From: Leguminivora glycinivorella
Taxonomy: Eukaryota > Arthropoda > Insecta > Lepidoptera > Tortricidae
Reading direction: 5' to 3'
DNA: 64,000 bases
Assembly: GCF_023078275.1 (NCBI RefSeq)
Contig: NC_062991.1
Coordinates: forward strand, 1,054,001-1,118,000
Position numbers and translations under genes: made by a program. The notes beneath the pieces were generated by a model. It was given only the letters and a program-made list of their open reading frames with translations, was not told where the DNA came from and searched no databases. Positions 10,791 to 24,100 of the stretch are shown piece by piece (positions within the stretch are counted from its first letter, which is position 1; the number at the start of each line of letters is the position of its first letter).

Positions 10791-11086
10791 ATGAAGTATG
10801 TAAATCCTATATAAATAATCCTTGATTAAACTTTTTCCCAAAGCGGCCCGCAGTTGAGCCCTCATAGGCAATACAGCACATGTCCCTACAGAAATAAATA
10901 CAAGTAATTGTGCACACGCCCAACTCGTGGCACAAAAAATATTTATAAATAACTGGGCCCTACATCTCTTTAATTGTTTACGAATGCGTGTGGATGGTTT
11001 GTTTAGATAAAAGAGATGAAGATATTGAAGTTTACTTTGTATATAAATTATTGAAGGTACTCGCCTCGCCTTCTTATTATTATATA

Positions 11087-11415
11087 GAAGCGCTGGTAGC
11101 CTAGCGGTAAGTATTTACGTGCGACTTTCGTTCCGGAGGTCGCGGGTTCGAACCCCGGCTCTACAATGAGTTTTTCGGAATTTATGTGAGAAATGTCATT
11201 TGATATTTGCCAGTCGCTTTTCGGTGTAGGAAAACATTGTGAGGAAACCGGACTAATTCTAATAAGGTCTAGTTTACCCTTCGGGTTGGAAGGTCAGATG
11301 GCAGTCGCTTTGGTAAAACTAGTGCTGCGCCAAATTTTGGGATTAGTTGTCAAAGCGAACCCCAGGCTCCCATGAGCCGAGGCAAATGCCGGGATAACAC
11401 AAGGAGAATGATGAC
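11087..11415 (+). mobile_element. tRNA-derived SINE, full length
   Basis: The head has Pol III A-box-like TAGCCTAGCGGTAAG and B-box GGTTCGAACCC, followed by a body with CAGTCGCTTTTCGGTGTAGG, TTCGGGTTGGAAGGTCAGAT and CCCATGAGCCGAGGCAAATG, ending GGAGAATGATGAC. Relatives at 25428-25799, 27268-27522, 42536-42804, 51796-51870 and a fragment at 53371-53425. Confidence 0.85.
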
Positions 11416-12005
11416 TCGCCTTCTTATATATATTTATCTATTTAAGTATGTATATCGTCGCTCAGCACGCATAGTACAAGCTTTGCTTTGTTTGGGGCTA
11501 AGTTGATCTAAGGTGTCCCCAATATTTTTTTCTTTCAGTGGTAACATGTGTAAGAAAAAACAACCAAAAATGTAGGGCTCAGTCATCGACGAGCCACAGC
11601 ACTTAGAAATTGATTGAAATTCCCATTGACAATTTGAATTTCGCGCCATTTTTTAGTGCCATAAAATTTCTTACAAGAATGGTTATGTACGTTTTTTCGC
11701 TATGATGGATAATATAAATGGATAATATCGTTGGAAAGTTTTTTTAAATCGATTACACGCTCCGTTAATTATTTTTAAATCGAGACTTAATCGCGTATGA
11801 GTATATAATGATATTAAACTGACTTCCAACGCATACGCGATTAAATCCTGATTTATAAATAATGTTAAACATTTTCTTCTACAAGAAAGGTTATGTGCGT
11901 TTTTTCGCTAGGATCAATATTAGTTTACATATTTAAAATTAAGAGTTTTAAAAATCAAAAAGGGCGTCAATAAAACTCAAAAAGGTAATCAGGGTCTAAA
12001 TATAT

Positions 12006-12142
12006 CGTCACTACTTTTAAACTTGTATCTTCATCTGTCAATGAAAAGAAAATTGTAGTAAGTATGTATGGAATGCATATAGACTTCCTGCGTTTTAACT
12101 TTGAAGCAGCGTGAGATACGAGATTTTTTAAAAGTAGTGACG
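12006..12142. mobile_element. 143-bp MITE family, inserted into a palindromic element
   Basis: Reverse orientation relative to 3241-3383. Flanks (GGTAATCAGGGTCTAAATA and ATCCCGGTCAATATAAGTCT) are the two parts of the palindromic element found whole at 21266-21454, so this is a nested insertion. Confidence 0.75.
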
Positions 12143-12572
12143 ATATCCCGGTCAATATAAGTCTTATTTTAGATTTTTGTAGACTTTACGGAGACTTATG
12201 GCGGACTTAAGGTTTATTAGATTTTCAATACTAAGTATAGATTTTCAATACTAGTTTATGTGATTTTAATGTGTACCAAATGGATCACTTTTGTTATCTT
12301 ACGCAATAAATGAATCGAATTGATTGTACTTTATTTTCATCTGCCTACAAAATGTTAATTGATAATGAAGACCCTTCTTCGAGCCAGGTGGTCCCAGCGT
12401 GCATCGATTCCACTCTGAATAGAGTCATAAAATAAGTTTACAACATCGCACGAAATGCTCTAGCATGACGAAGCTTCAGCAGTGAACTAATAACCTTTAT
12501 TGTAGAAATTTTATCCCAATTATTTCGGGTTTTAGATAATTGTTAGCCTTAGTCTACCGTTTACGAGTTATT

Positions 12573-12883
12573 TGAGCATTTTTTTTGCCAATAAAAAAAT
12601 ATTTAATTGATTTTTAGGAATTTTAGGTCAATTATTTACTCAGAATCAGTACCTACTTTCACTTCTCTACTCGCAGACTAAAAAGTGTCACAGAATTTCC
12701 ATACATTTTTTGTTACTTTCCTCTTTGTTACCCCATACAACATGTACGGATAATGAGTAATAAAATAAAGAAAAAATCGTATGGGACAATTTTACTACTA
12801 GGATTGAAAAGGCTAGTAATTAAATTAAATAATATTTTTTAAATATCACGCTTTATAAGTGGCCAAAAAAAAAAGAAATGCTC
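12573..12883. mobile_element. fold-back MITE (same family)
   Basis: GAGCATTTTTTTTGCCA at left and TGGCC..AAAGAAATGCTC at right, with the CATACAACATGTACGGA centre. Confidence 0.7.
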
Positions 12884-14970
12884 ATTTACGAAAAACGGCC
12901 TATATTATAGTCGACTTCAAAACTTTCTTACTAAATTAATCATGTAAATATTGATCCTAACGAAAAAACTTAAATAACCTTTCTTGTGAGAATAATTTAT
13001 TGAAAAACCTTAAATATTGCTAAAGTTTCATTTATGCGTTTACTTATATTACGTGCAGTGTTACGTGCGCCCGAACTAGGTAAAGAATCCTGTATCTCGG
13101 GCAAAGAAAATGCTATGATAATTATTTTTGTGCCAGATAATTTTAGCTGTGGACAACCGTTTACGAGTTATTTACGAAACACGTTCCATATTATCGATTT
13201 TACAAAACTTTCTTAGTAAATTAACCATTAAAATATTCAATCGTAAGAAAAAACGTGAATAACCTTGTAGAATAATTTATGCCATTAATTTCTGTTGAAG
13301 AATAATTTTAGCTGTGGAACACCATTTCTTAAGTATTTGCGAAAAACTACCTATATTTTAGTAAAAAAGTTTTTTTATAAATAGATTACATTTATAAAAA
13401 AAAACAAAGAATTAATTCATAATTACAAATATAGCATTGCATGTAGTGAAGGCAGATAACGTGGCTTTCTGGTAATATCATCGACGTGTCGCTAGCTTGA
13501 TTTATGGTCGCAGCAAGTGCAACAGTGATGTGACCAATATTTAAGATTATCGATATCGACAGTTTTGTCGATCAATATAAAGAAACTCTAGGGCCTCCAG
13601 ACAATGGTTTTATCAATACTTAAAAAGGAATTATTTTGTACAGATAAGATAGCGCGTCTGTGAAAATTATTGTTGGGTTTATGTGTTACCAAAACTTATT
13701 TGTTGCAGCTCCGCACACTCTTTAGAAATGTTCGGACTGTCACTGTTCAGTGATGAGTAAATTCTGATAATTGCATAAATTTTATAGATAAAAAGATGAT
13801 AAAAGAAGAATCTCCACATTATTATTTTATAATCATGTCTAAAACGCAAACACGCAGCCCGCCAGAATTCAGATGGTAACTAAGGATCCAGTTTTTCATT
13901 GAAAACATCAAGACATTTCATATTTCATAATTAAATTATTTGAAACATTTTAAAATTAGCACCTGCCTATTGTTTTGTCCCATCCCTATGAACTCACTGA
14001 CATGTGGCTCTTAATTATAACTCTTCTCGCCTAAAACCACTGAACCGACAAAAAACCTAAAATAACCGTATTTTTAATCCAGATCTGGTTACTGAACTCC
14101 ACAAAAAACCAACACATGTCTAGGAATGGGTTAAATTCTTTTTTTACGGAAAGTGTCGTTCGATTCGAAATGGTAAGTTAGGGGTTTAATTTAGTATTTT
14201 GAAATGCGTTTTTATGTAGTTTTTTTGGGATGTTTTTATGATTTTTTGTATTGAGAGATGAGTAATGGCAACACATGGCAATGAGCGTGATTGTTGCCAT
14301 ATGAACCACGTGAGAATTGTTTTTTTGGTTCGGTTTTAGATATCCTAGAACGTACGTACATTTTTGGAGTTACCTGTCTCGAAATAAATGTGACAATGTC
14401 TTTGTTAGTCAGTCGAGATATCTTTTCTGAATTACTTCTACCATATTTGGTGACGCTGTGAATATATCTCGCGTTTTTGAAAACTGTGGATTGCTCCATA
14501 TAAAATTGACTTCATAAACGCGTGCCATCCTAAACCTTGACGTTGGCGGAATCATAGACACTCTAAAATTGATTGAAAATGAAGGAGCAAAAATTGATTT
14601 GGTTGACCGCTATAACGCCGTGGCTTACGTGGGCGACGGTCTCGCGATGGTCGCGCGACGGCGATGCGACGCATACGAAATCAAACCTTATCGATATGGA
14701 AGTATGAAGACGCGACGGCGACGGTTCGCGCTATAGGCTACTGGCCTCCTAGTCAAATCACCTTCTTTTTAAGAACTGTCAAAACGATTTTGAACGACTT
14801 GCTAAATATGGCATTAATATGAAATCGAATTGAGTGGCAACTGATTTACTTTAATATATTTCTATCTAATTTACAAAATATAAATTGGAGTTAAACATAA
14901 CTTCTGTCTCTGTTTTTCTTATAATTATCCGATTCTTTATTTCGTGCTTATAATTATCTGGTTCTTTGTT
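12884..14970. other. AT-rich sequence with no recognised gene
   Basis: I see no supportable coding exon or named repeat. Some internal similarity between 13140-13280 and 12540-12570 (CCGTTTACGAGTTATTT) suggests decayed repeats. 14640-14740 is a GC-richer patch (GCGACGG repeats) of unknown nature. Confidence 0.4.
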
Positions 14971-14974
14971 TCAG

Positions 14975-15340
14975 CGGGTAAAAACGCATTTTATCCACTA
15001 GTGGAATAAAGTAATTTGACCTTGAATAGAGGCAAATTTTCTGCTTTAAAATTGATAAAAGTAGGTTAATCTAGTGATGAAGATGTTTTACCACCCTGTG
15101 GAACTACTGGAAAGCAGTGATAAACGCGATTTTTTGCGTTGTACTTTCCTCGCTATAGTAAGGGAAAAGTTTTGTGTTACACACGAGTGCAAATGTATTT
15201 TACTTCTCGTGTATTGAAAAACTCGCTTCGCTTCGCTCGTGGTTCAACTATAGAATCCTTTCGCTTGCTCGTTTTTCAATTCCACACTCGGCGTTAAAAT
15301 ACAACTTTGCACTCTTGTATAACAAATAACTATTTTCTAC
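14975..15340 (+). mobile_element. same interspersed repeat, diverged
   Basis: AGCGGGTAAAAACGCATTTT start, TTGTATAACAAATAACTATT end. Confidence 0.6.
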
Positions 15341-15973
15341 AAGTCAAGTTGCCTATTAATCCCTATGACCATATAAGTCAGTTGTCATTCTTATTTTGGC
15401 AGCCAATCAAATGAGTCAGAACATTTGCAGCGCATGCGTGCTGCAACCGTTTGTCATGAGACGATATCCGTCTGGTCTGGCATCTTTGTCATATCCGCTT
15501 TCAGGATATCATCACTTCGTTTTAAATATTTGCAATTTTTTGCTCCAGTAACTTCTTTTGTAACAAGTTTCCGGACCGATACGACCTTTAAATCTTCAAG
15601 AAAAGAGCGTACACCCATCTTAAAGGCCGGCAACGCACCTCCAACACCTCTGGTGTTTCGGGTGTCCATGGGCGGCGGTGATCGCTTACCATCAGGCGAC
15701 CTGTCTGCTCGTTTGCCTCCTATCCCATAAAAAAAAGTTGTCTTCAAGCAGACTTGCTAATTTGTAAAACAATATTCGTATGATTCTTTTTGAATTTTCA
15801 AGACATCATAACTTCCACCACCACATAGATTTGAACATGTTTGAGTTTTTGCATGCCAGCTGTTGGGACTGATGTTTGAATCTCGAACGCATTAGGCTTG
15901 TGCTGTTTCTTGTTCGTTGATCGGAGCGCCTGATCTCGTTCAATCGCTCCCACGAACTAGTTCGCTCTTTTAG

Positions 15974-16257
15974 GTCTCTTTGCTCATTTAGTTCAGCCAG
16001 ACCAGCGACCACTGCGGTCGGAAAAGATCAGAACGAATGGGGACCGAATAGTGTCAAAATGATACGAATAGTCCACAGATAGTAACATTCCGGGTCCAGA
16101 AAGTACCGTTGTAAGTAACCGAAGTTTAATATGAAAACTTGACTTTTTTTGTTGCTCTGCTAAGTAGCTCTCGCTCGGTCGGCGCAGCACACACATTCGT
16201 TCTCGATCAAATCCGCTCGCGCTCGCCGATCCTATGTTGAACTAAATGAGCAAAGAC
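15974..16257. repeat. fold-back region, ends GTCTCTTTGCTCATTTAGTTCA
   Basis: The right end TGAACTAAATGAGCAAAGAC is the reverse complement of the left. GC-rich inner sequence with GCTCGC runs. Possible MITE. Confidence 0.55.
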
Positions 16258-16350
16258 CGATTCTCAGAGCACGGAAAGATTCAGTTCATTTCGGTCATTG
16301 ATGGATTTTTATTCCTAACAGTTCATAGTTCGTGAACGACACAGAAGCCT

Positions 16351-16435
16351 AGAACGTAGCGGAATCTCGCCACTCGAAAGTCACAGCATCACGTCGTTTT
16401 CCACAGACTTTCGAACGGCGAATTCCGTGCGTTCT
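16351..16435. repeat. imperfect hairpin, arms about 30 bp
   Basis: AGAACGTAGCGGAATCTCGC then CACTCGAAAGT pairs with ACTTTCGAACGGCGAATTCC then GTGCGTTCT. Confidence 0.6.
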
Positions 16436-16526
16436 GACATTCTAAAATTTGTCTCTGGTCAAATAGGCGTGTCCCTAAAAGTTAAATCTTACCTTGTATA
16501 CCATATTTTATGCAAAAACACATAAA

Positions 16527-16795
16527 CAAATAAATAAATATTACAGGACATTCTTACACAGATTGACCGAGGCCCACGGCAAGCCCAAGCAGGCTACGTA
16601 GTTGTGGGTACTTCAGACAACGATATATATACATATATATATAATATATAATACTTATATACATAGAAAATATCTCATGACTCAGGAACAAATATCTGTG
16701 CTTCATCGCATAAATAAATGCCCTTCACTGGGATTCGAACTCTGGGACCGCGGGCGTAGCAGGCAGGGCTGGTCTACCGACTGCAAAGCCAGACC
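16527..16795 (+). mobile_element. second SINE-like family (GATTGACTGAG ... GGGATTCGAACCC)
   Basis: AAATAAATAAATATTACAGG start, then CACAGATTGACCGAGGCCCA, ACGATATATATACATATATA, CATGACTCAGGAACAAATAT, and a B-box-like GGGATTCGAACTCTGGGACC. Further copies and fragments at 27100-27267, 43501-43625, 43866-43930, 45786-45870, 46436-46512, 52265-52510, 60401-60535 and 63502-63706. Confidence 0.7.
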
Positions 16796-16883
16796 TGTCG
16801 TCATAAAAAAGTAAATAATTTGATATTTGTTTCTTTGACGCGGATTTTTCTTCTAATACTATTGTATTATATCTACTATACTC

Positions 16884-17130
16884 GGCACCGTACCTCGATT
16901 TTTTAGCGCCACCTATTAATTAAAACTAGACACGTGTATTGACGTGATATCATGATTTTAAAATAAAGAAATATGTCATTTGTTCTAATAAAAAATAAAA
17001 ACACTCAAAAAATATTTGAGGAAAATATGATTTTGGCCACTTTCAGGCTGCGAAACAGCGCCATCTAGTTTTAAGCCTAAAAGGCCCATATATTTCAGGG
17101 GTACGCTTTTTGTATGGGCTTTGTCAGTCC
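16884..17130 (-). mobile_element. GGCGCTAAAAA-ended repeat, uninterrupted
   Basis: CACCGTACCTCGATTTTTTA start and TTTTTGTATGGGCTTTGTCA end, minus orientation. Confidence 0.65.
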
Positions 17131-17773
17131 TTGTATTCAATCGTTCTTGATATTTTTATATCCCTAATATCTTATATGATTTATGATGTGATTTTTTTCA
17201 CTTAATATTTTTATTGACATTCAACTTAGAATAAGTTTAATAAATAGAATAAATTGATACTGACGATTAATGTTTAACAATCTTGTATAATTAATGTGTA
17301 AATGTTTTGGTTCAGTAATTGCAAACATGCAAAAGGAATTTATAAATAAATATATAAATATAAAATAAACTATTTGTGTTTAGTCAATAAAACTGTCATT
17401 TTGTTTCAATCATCCTCTTGTCAATTGTCATCATTGTCATACCTCCAATAAAAGCGAGTGGAGTGGTGGCGGAGAATTTTTTTTATTTTTTTTGAGAAGA
17501 ATCCACCAGTTTGTCATAAGAATAAGGTGCCGTAATGAGATCAAGTTGTGTTTTCTATGGTTAAATAAAACAAATGAAATAATTATAATGATTTCTTGTT
17601 TAATACAACACCACCTAAGTATAATTTACAATGATCTATAAATTTTAATGTATGCTAGTGCTGTCATTGTCGATGTTTAGATAGCTCGGATAAATTGAGA
17701 ATCACACACAGAATTAAGAAGGGCATAGAGCAGTATCAAGTAAAGATACATGGCTACCAAAAATTGAACAAAT

Positions 17774-17928
17774 CGTCACTACTTTGAAAAAATCTCGTAT
17801 CTTCACGCTGCTTTCGTCAAAGGATTTAAAACGCAGTAAGTCTATGCGGCGCATTCCATACCATATTTTACTATTAATTTTCTTTCTCATTGACAGGCGA
17901 GAAGATACAAGTTTTTTAAAAGTAGTGA
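17774..17928. mobile_element. 143-bp MITE family
   Basis: CGTCACTACTTTGAAAAAAT at the left and AAAAGTAGTGA at the right, with a few small insertions inside. Confidence 0.75.
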
Positions 17929-17929
17929 A

Positions 17930-20332
17930 TATCGAAATACGATAACTGTCGGTACTGGGTTGATTTCTAGGCAATGAATTCTTTGGTCGGATTTTTAATA
18001 AAATAAATAACACAGATTTGAACAAAAGAAGTGCATTTAAGAAAATTCAACGATTTTAACGAAAAAAAATCGTAGTTGAATTGAAGAATTGAATTTAATT
18101 CGTATTTTATTTCGTTCATAGCAAAATTTTATCAAAAGAGTTACGAAATAAAAATTGCTTCTACTGATAATGTATGCGCGGGTGATCGAAGGCAATCGTT
18201 GTAATCATAAAAAGGTATGCCAAATATAATTACAACCACGAAAATTATGAAAATGGATTGCAATTTACAGCTTAAAGTCGTTGTAAGCAAGTGTTTATTC
18301 TCAATTTATTATACATTATGAAATGTTGTGTCTAATATATTACAGTTAAATGTTTAACTTCCTGCGAAAAAATGGGGGTGTAATTTTGTTGCCGGTACTA
18401 AAATACACCTACATCCAATACAGGTTGTCATTATCACAATGACATAGATGTTACAATAACTCAAACATATTTATTTTTTATGGATTGTTGTAAGTTTTTT
18501 TCCTCAGAGAGAATATTAGAATTCAAAAAATACAAAGTATTGTGTATAAAAAATATGAATGATAATGGTTGTAAGTTTTTTAATTGAACCGAACCACCTA
18601 GATTAAATTGTATATTACTTGCCAAGATCATAAAATGATATAATTAGTATTGACATCAAAATTACGTAGCAAAATTGCCAACAACACATGTCTTTAAAGT
18701 GACTAACCTAAATTATCTTAAAGTCAAAAAACTGGTAGGCAGGCTCCCCTTTTACAAAAATAATAAAATGGTTTTGTACTTCAATTAAAAGCTAAAAAAT
18801 GTATATAAAAAATACAAACAAAATGTGTTTTACCAGTTTTGCCTGCATTTATTTTTCTCACTTATTTTGGTTATTGCAAAATGGAATATACATTTTCCTA
18901 TATACACATCGAATTACTTAGATATTGCGTTTAGTAGGTATACATACTTAATCGTGATATGATTTAATCCTTCTTGAATTTATAAATAACTAGAGAAGGT
19001 ATTCTAGATTTTCACTGAAAGTTTTCATCATTGCTCGAATCGAAGTATAGATTTTTATTTTATATTAACTTCAAACACTCAAAGAGCCTTGTTTGTACAC
19101 ATGCGGAAAGGAATGTCGTTTTTAAAAAATCTTTCACGCTTGTGAACACATGTACAAAAATTCCAATATTATAGAATTTCAACCTCTATTCCGCATATGC
19201 ATAAATTCAGCCTTAGAGAAAAAGAATAAGGAATCCTTTTTTTTAATCAGAGACAAAATGCACAAATAGAAAATGCAAGAACACAACATCGGAAACCAAA
19301 TTTTAATATAAATCTCGTATTACAGTGATTTTTTTACTACTAAGGTTTCTCTAAATTTTCTACAACATGAACGATTTAATATCCAATATTATGGTATATT
19401 TAATAATTAAACGTTTACACTCGTCTAGAATTACCATTTTTAACAATTTATAACTCATGACAATCATGATAAATATTTACAACCTAGCTCTTAGCCTATG
19501 AACTTAAAAAACAATTCCTTGGAATAAAGCAAGCACAAAATAAATGTACCATTGGTACTAAAATAACACTTCAGATCATTTCCTTACAGCAAACGTATTT
19601 AAAATCAATTCCGTAGCAACAATTCGTAATGCAATTAGCAAAATACACACAGAAAATAACTATCGTGAACTATTAAAAATCGGCGGTAAAAATACAGTAA
19701 ACGCCAAAAAAAAAAAATAAGTAAGTAGTCTTTTTTTCGCAAAATGGTTTCTTACGTGTAAACCACAGGTAAAAATATTAATAAAAAATAGAAAAATGCA
19801 AAAAGTAAACTTTCACAATGAACCAAAACGCTTAGCGTTAATATTAAAACTTCATGTACCATTACGTTTTCCTAAACAGTCCAATACACCTACTTATTGT
19901 TCGTATTATTTGTATATTACAAATAATGATTAAATATTTTTAAATATTGATATGGACCTTTTAAGGTTATTTTATCGTTGACTTTTTGATTAATTAGCGC
20001 AATTCGTTTCGTCTAAAATTTCCTAACACTTATCCTATAAATAGAGACCTAATTCTTAACCTTATCTAAAAACTTAAAAAACGTAAAAACTTATCCGTGA
20101 AAAAAATATAAACTATAATACTTCATATCCCGTTAAACCGGGTCGTCTTAAAAAAAAAAAAAAAAATATTTGGTTACTTTCTAAAAAAAACCTCCCGAGA
20201 TCTTTAAATATAAAAATCGAACAATGAACACATTACAAACCGCTAATGAAATAGAACTACACCCGTAAGTATAAAGTATTACATACTGTGATAATAATTC
20301 TAAACGGCCACCTAATTATTGCTTCAAGAACA
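17930..20332. other. AT-rich sequence, possible long 3' UTR or intergenic
   Basis: No host ORF, splice-framed exon or recognisable repeat family in this stretch. It is rich in A-runs on the plus strand (T-runs on the FoxP sense strand), such as 20150-20166. Part may be the 3' UTR of the long FoxP isoform, but I cannot place a polyadenylation site. Confidence 0.4.
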
Positions 20333-21090
20333 GCTGGCAAACCAGAATTGTCCATCACTAGTTCCTGTCTTCACTAAAGGCCTCGTCATTTGCCGGAGGC
20401 CGATGCGGAAATTGTCCGACGCGAGGCCAAAGGCCGGTACCAAAATTGTCCATCCACTTTTGACCTTACTTATCAGATCTCTGCTCGTTGAGGTTTTCGG
20501 CCTCATAATTTTTGCGAGGCCGAAGGTAACGGTACCTTCAGTACAGTTTTGTTACGTACCAAGTCACTTGTTTTGTCAGATCTCTGTTCGTTGAATGAAA
20601 TGTTTATGAGGCCGCGCCAAGGCCGAAGGTACCGTGCCGAAGCTGTCCAGTCACTTCTTTTTACATGTCAGATCTCTGAGCGAGAGACTTCGGCCTCGCG
20701 CTTTATGAGGCTGAAGGTACCGTACCAAAACTGTCCAGTCACTTGTTTGACTTGTCAGATCTCAGCTCGTTGAGCAAGATATTTTGGCTTTATTTTCGAG
20801 GCTGGATGTACCGATTGTACCGTACCAAAACCGTCCAGTCACTTTTTGTTTTAGGCCTCGCGCTTTATCGGAGGCCTAAGGTACCGTACCAAAATGCCCA
20901 GTCACTAGTTTTTACTTGTCAGATCCGAGTTCGTTTAGTGGAATGTTTTCGGCCTCATACTCTATGGGAGTACCGTACCACAACTGTCGATAACTTGCCA
21001 ACTGTTTACTTGTCAGATCTCTGTTCGTTAAGCGAGAGGTTTTCTGCCTCGTCCTTTATGTGGGAGGCCGAGGGCCGGTACCGGTCCTCG
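20333..21090 (-). repeat. tandem repeat derived from the end of the last FoxP exon, lying in its 3' UTR
   Basis: About seven diverged units of roughly 85-110 bp. Each has the same order on the minus strand: GGTACC, a CGGCCTC/GAGGCCGAAG inverted pair, GAACAGAGATCTGACA-like sequence, a TAA-like stop context and GTGACTGGACAG. Copies of GTCAGATCT occur at about 21012, 20918, 20754, 20666 and 20576, with TATCAGATCT at 20472. The unit nearest the gene is the coding sequence for the last 27 or so codons. Confidence 0.8.
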
Positions 21091-21166
21091 GGGCGAGGGT
21101 AGTCGTCGTACGGGCTGGTGTCACCGGAGCGGTTGCTTGAAGACTCCTTGGTGGAGTTGGTGTAGT
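21006..21166 (-). CDS. FoxP: FoxP exon 16 (last coding exon of long isoform)
   Basis: Coding part of the last exon, phase 1 in, acceptor TTCCAG. It encodes DYTNSTKESSSNRSGDTSPY, DDYPRPEDRYRPSASHIKDE and AENLSLNEQRSDK, then TAA at 21006-21008. The final 80 or so coding bases are the source, or a member, of the tandem repeats that fill the following 3' sequence. Confidence 0.85.
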
Positions 21167-24100
21167 CTGGAAATAATAAAAAGTTCTTGTTACTACTACA
21201 TTATATTTTCTCCTACCGATCCGTGAGGTTTTTATAAGAATATTTATAAGAGTTTTGACTCACGGTTATTTTCATTAGACTTATATTGACCGGGATATAG
21301 ACCGTGATTACCTTTTTGATTTTTGTCGAGCTCCCGATATTCCGATCAGTTTTCGGTGGACCGTGATCATGATGCATGTAACTCCGTCGAAATATCGGGA
21401 GCTCGACAAAAGTCAAAAAGGTAATCACGGTCTATATCCCGTCAATATAAGTCTAAAGAATATTTATAATCTGGCGAAATTCAATATAAATTATTTGCAC
21501 GTTAACTCCAAAACTCAAAAGTCAATACAGAATGTATGCTATCTAATTATTATTTTCAGAAAAATAATTATGCATAGTTTATTTTTCCCCATGACAAACT
21601 TTAATTAGATGATAAATGTTTAATCCAAAATCATGATGATGATAATGATGAATCAATCATTAAATACAAAAAAAAACGTTCCTTTTTTTTGCATTAAATT
21701 CATGTGTTCGTTTTGCGAAAACTGACTTAAATGACAACGCTTGCAACATTTTTAAAGTTATAAGCCGAGATCGGATTTTTGTGCGTCATCTCATACTAAA
21801 AGTCATTAAAATGACGTAAGTCACTAAAAATGTCGCAAATCCGTCCGATCTCTGGTTATAAGCAAAGCAAGTTTAGTAGGAAAATAGCCTACCCCGCTGA
21901 CCCTTGGTTAATAAGTCATGCATACGTCAAACTTAATAATTCGTTAGAATCCTGGAAACATTATACAATTATTTTACCTTTGTTAGAGTAGTCGGAAGCC
22001 TGCATCTCATTCTTGAGAGCGTAAATGTTAGGTTTGATGTCCTGGTCGGCGCCGCTCAGGTCCTCGGCCTTCACTTCGTGCGAGCCGCTGCTGCCGTAGC
22101 CATTCAGCATGGACGGCCGGCTGCAAATATCAGTATTAAAATTAGATCATCCATCATTGGCCTATAAGTATGTAGGTATAGGTATGTAGGTTTAAAAGAA
22201 AAAAAATAGTACGCGGAAGAAGTGATACTTCGTAACATAACCTTAAAAACATTCTGTCAAGTGACTGTCACTGTTTTAAATATTTGACATTGCTAATTGC
22301 TCAAATTGTTGAAATTGTTGACTATGGGATATGGGTTAAATTGTGGCGTAGGCGAGAGGCTGGCAACCTGTCACTGCAATGTCACAGTTTTCGTTTTCTT
22401 TCAACCCCTTATTTGCCAAGAGTGGCACTGAAGCTTTAGTAGTTTCATGTGTTCTGCCTACCCCTTTATGGGATACAGGCGTGATTGTATCCCAAGTAAC
22501 AATTTCTGGTCCTATAGTGGTCGCGAGCACCAAATTAAATCACATTAAATGGTCCTATAAATAGTCTATATTGGTACTGTAGAGCCGATTTGGCGCAATT
22601 ATGCAGCCATTTAGTGATATAATAGGGCTATAGCAGTATCATACGTGACGTTTAAGGTCTACAATGGTGATGTGATGATGACTATTGTGCTAATTTGTTG
22701 ACATAGAGGACACAGTAACGCTATTATAGTATCAATTTATGCTATAGTAGCATTTGAGATTCCGTTAAGTATACAGGTTTTTTGTTCTGTAATAGCAGTT
22801 GCCGTCCCTTTTAATGCGAATGAATGAAATTTCTAAAATAATTTAATGTGTGTAATATTTAACAAAAACTGTTCTAAACGAGGAACTTTATGAAAAGTGG
22901 CGTGTGAACTTGTGAAGTTTAGTGTCAATCAAAATAATTTGGATTTCGTATAATTCCATCATTACTGCAAAAAGGTATGCGATGGAAATTTTACCGTTAA
23001 AAGAATATTAGTTTAATGGAGTATTTTAAGCGCGCCCTCGATTTATACCTGTTTTGAATAAAATAAATAAATATAATTTAATACAATAAAATTATTGGCA
23101 CCATAGTTTCTACTATGGATCCAAGAAGTAAAACATACGCTTTTATAGTTCGACTATGTCACTTATCATACGCATTCACTGCCATAAGCCCGCCATTGTG
23201 GATTTAATTAGGGTTGCATGAGACTTTAACTATGATCCAGTTTAACTTATAAGTTCTTTATATAGAAAACAATACTTGTTTTCAATGTTTTACTATAGAA
23301 AGATCTTCTAAACAGTTTTTTTTTTATAAAACATATAGTAAACTCAGCTATAACGCTATTGTGTTTTAAAAGAGATACCGAAACCATTATTCCACAGTTC
23401 TGTGATATAAAAGAGTAATTGTGACGTATACGGCGATGAGATATAAAAGGCATTAGAAAACGACTATTAACGCTTTTCAAAGCTATATAAACGTATCCTG
23501 AAAACTTCATTATACAGCAAAATAGCTCTATAATGGTATTCATATCACTACTACAGTGTTAAATACTGTAGCAGTGTTTTCCAAAGCCACTATATCCCAA
23601 AATAGTGGTATAGTTAGGTTTTAATTTCTGTTAAAATACGACTACTAAAAATACTATAAGCGGCTTGTTGGGAACCTTAATAGCGCAAATTGATAGCATA
23701 ACCGTGATTCCTATCACTATTATACAATAATATTGTTCTTTAGTAGATTATTTGATCCTGTTATAGACCAGGCCTATAGCGGCTCTATAAAATGGTGATA
23801 TAAACGTTTACATCACTTCCTAATAACACCTTTTAGCTGTATAACACAACAACTATAGCGGCTTGTCGGGAACCTTAATAGCGTAAATTGATTGCATAAC
23901 AGTGATTGCTAACACCATTATATAATAATATTGTTCTATAGTAGTCATATTTGATCCTGTTATAGACCAGGCCTATAGCGGCTCTATAAAATGGTGATAT
24001 AAACGTTTACATCAGTTCCTAATAACACCTTTTAGCTGTATAACGCAACAACTATAGCGGCTTGTCGGGAACCTTAATAGCGCAAATTGATTGCGTAACA

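Noticed and set aside
11087..11170. Possible tRNA gene with GGTTCGAACCC
   Set aside because: The cloverleaf is not complete and the sequence continues into a repeated SINE body found several times.
23247..23543. 98-codon minus-strand ORF inside the 2.28 kb element
   Set aside because: No transposase-like motif and skewed composition; chance ORF.
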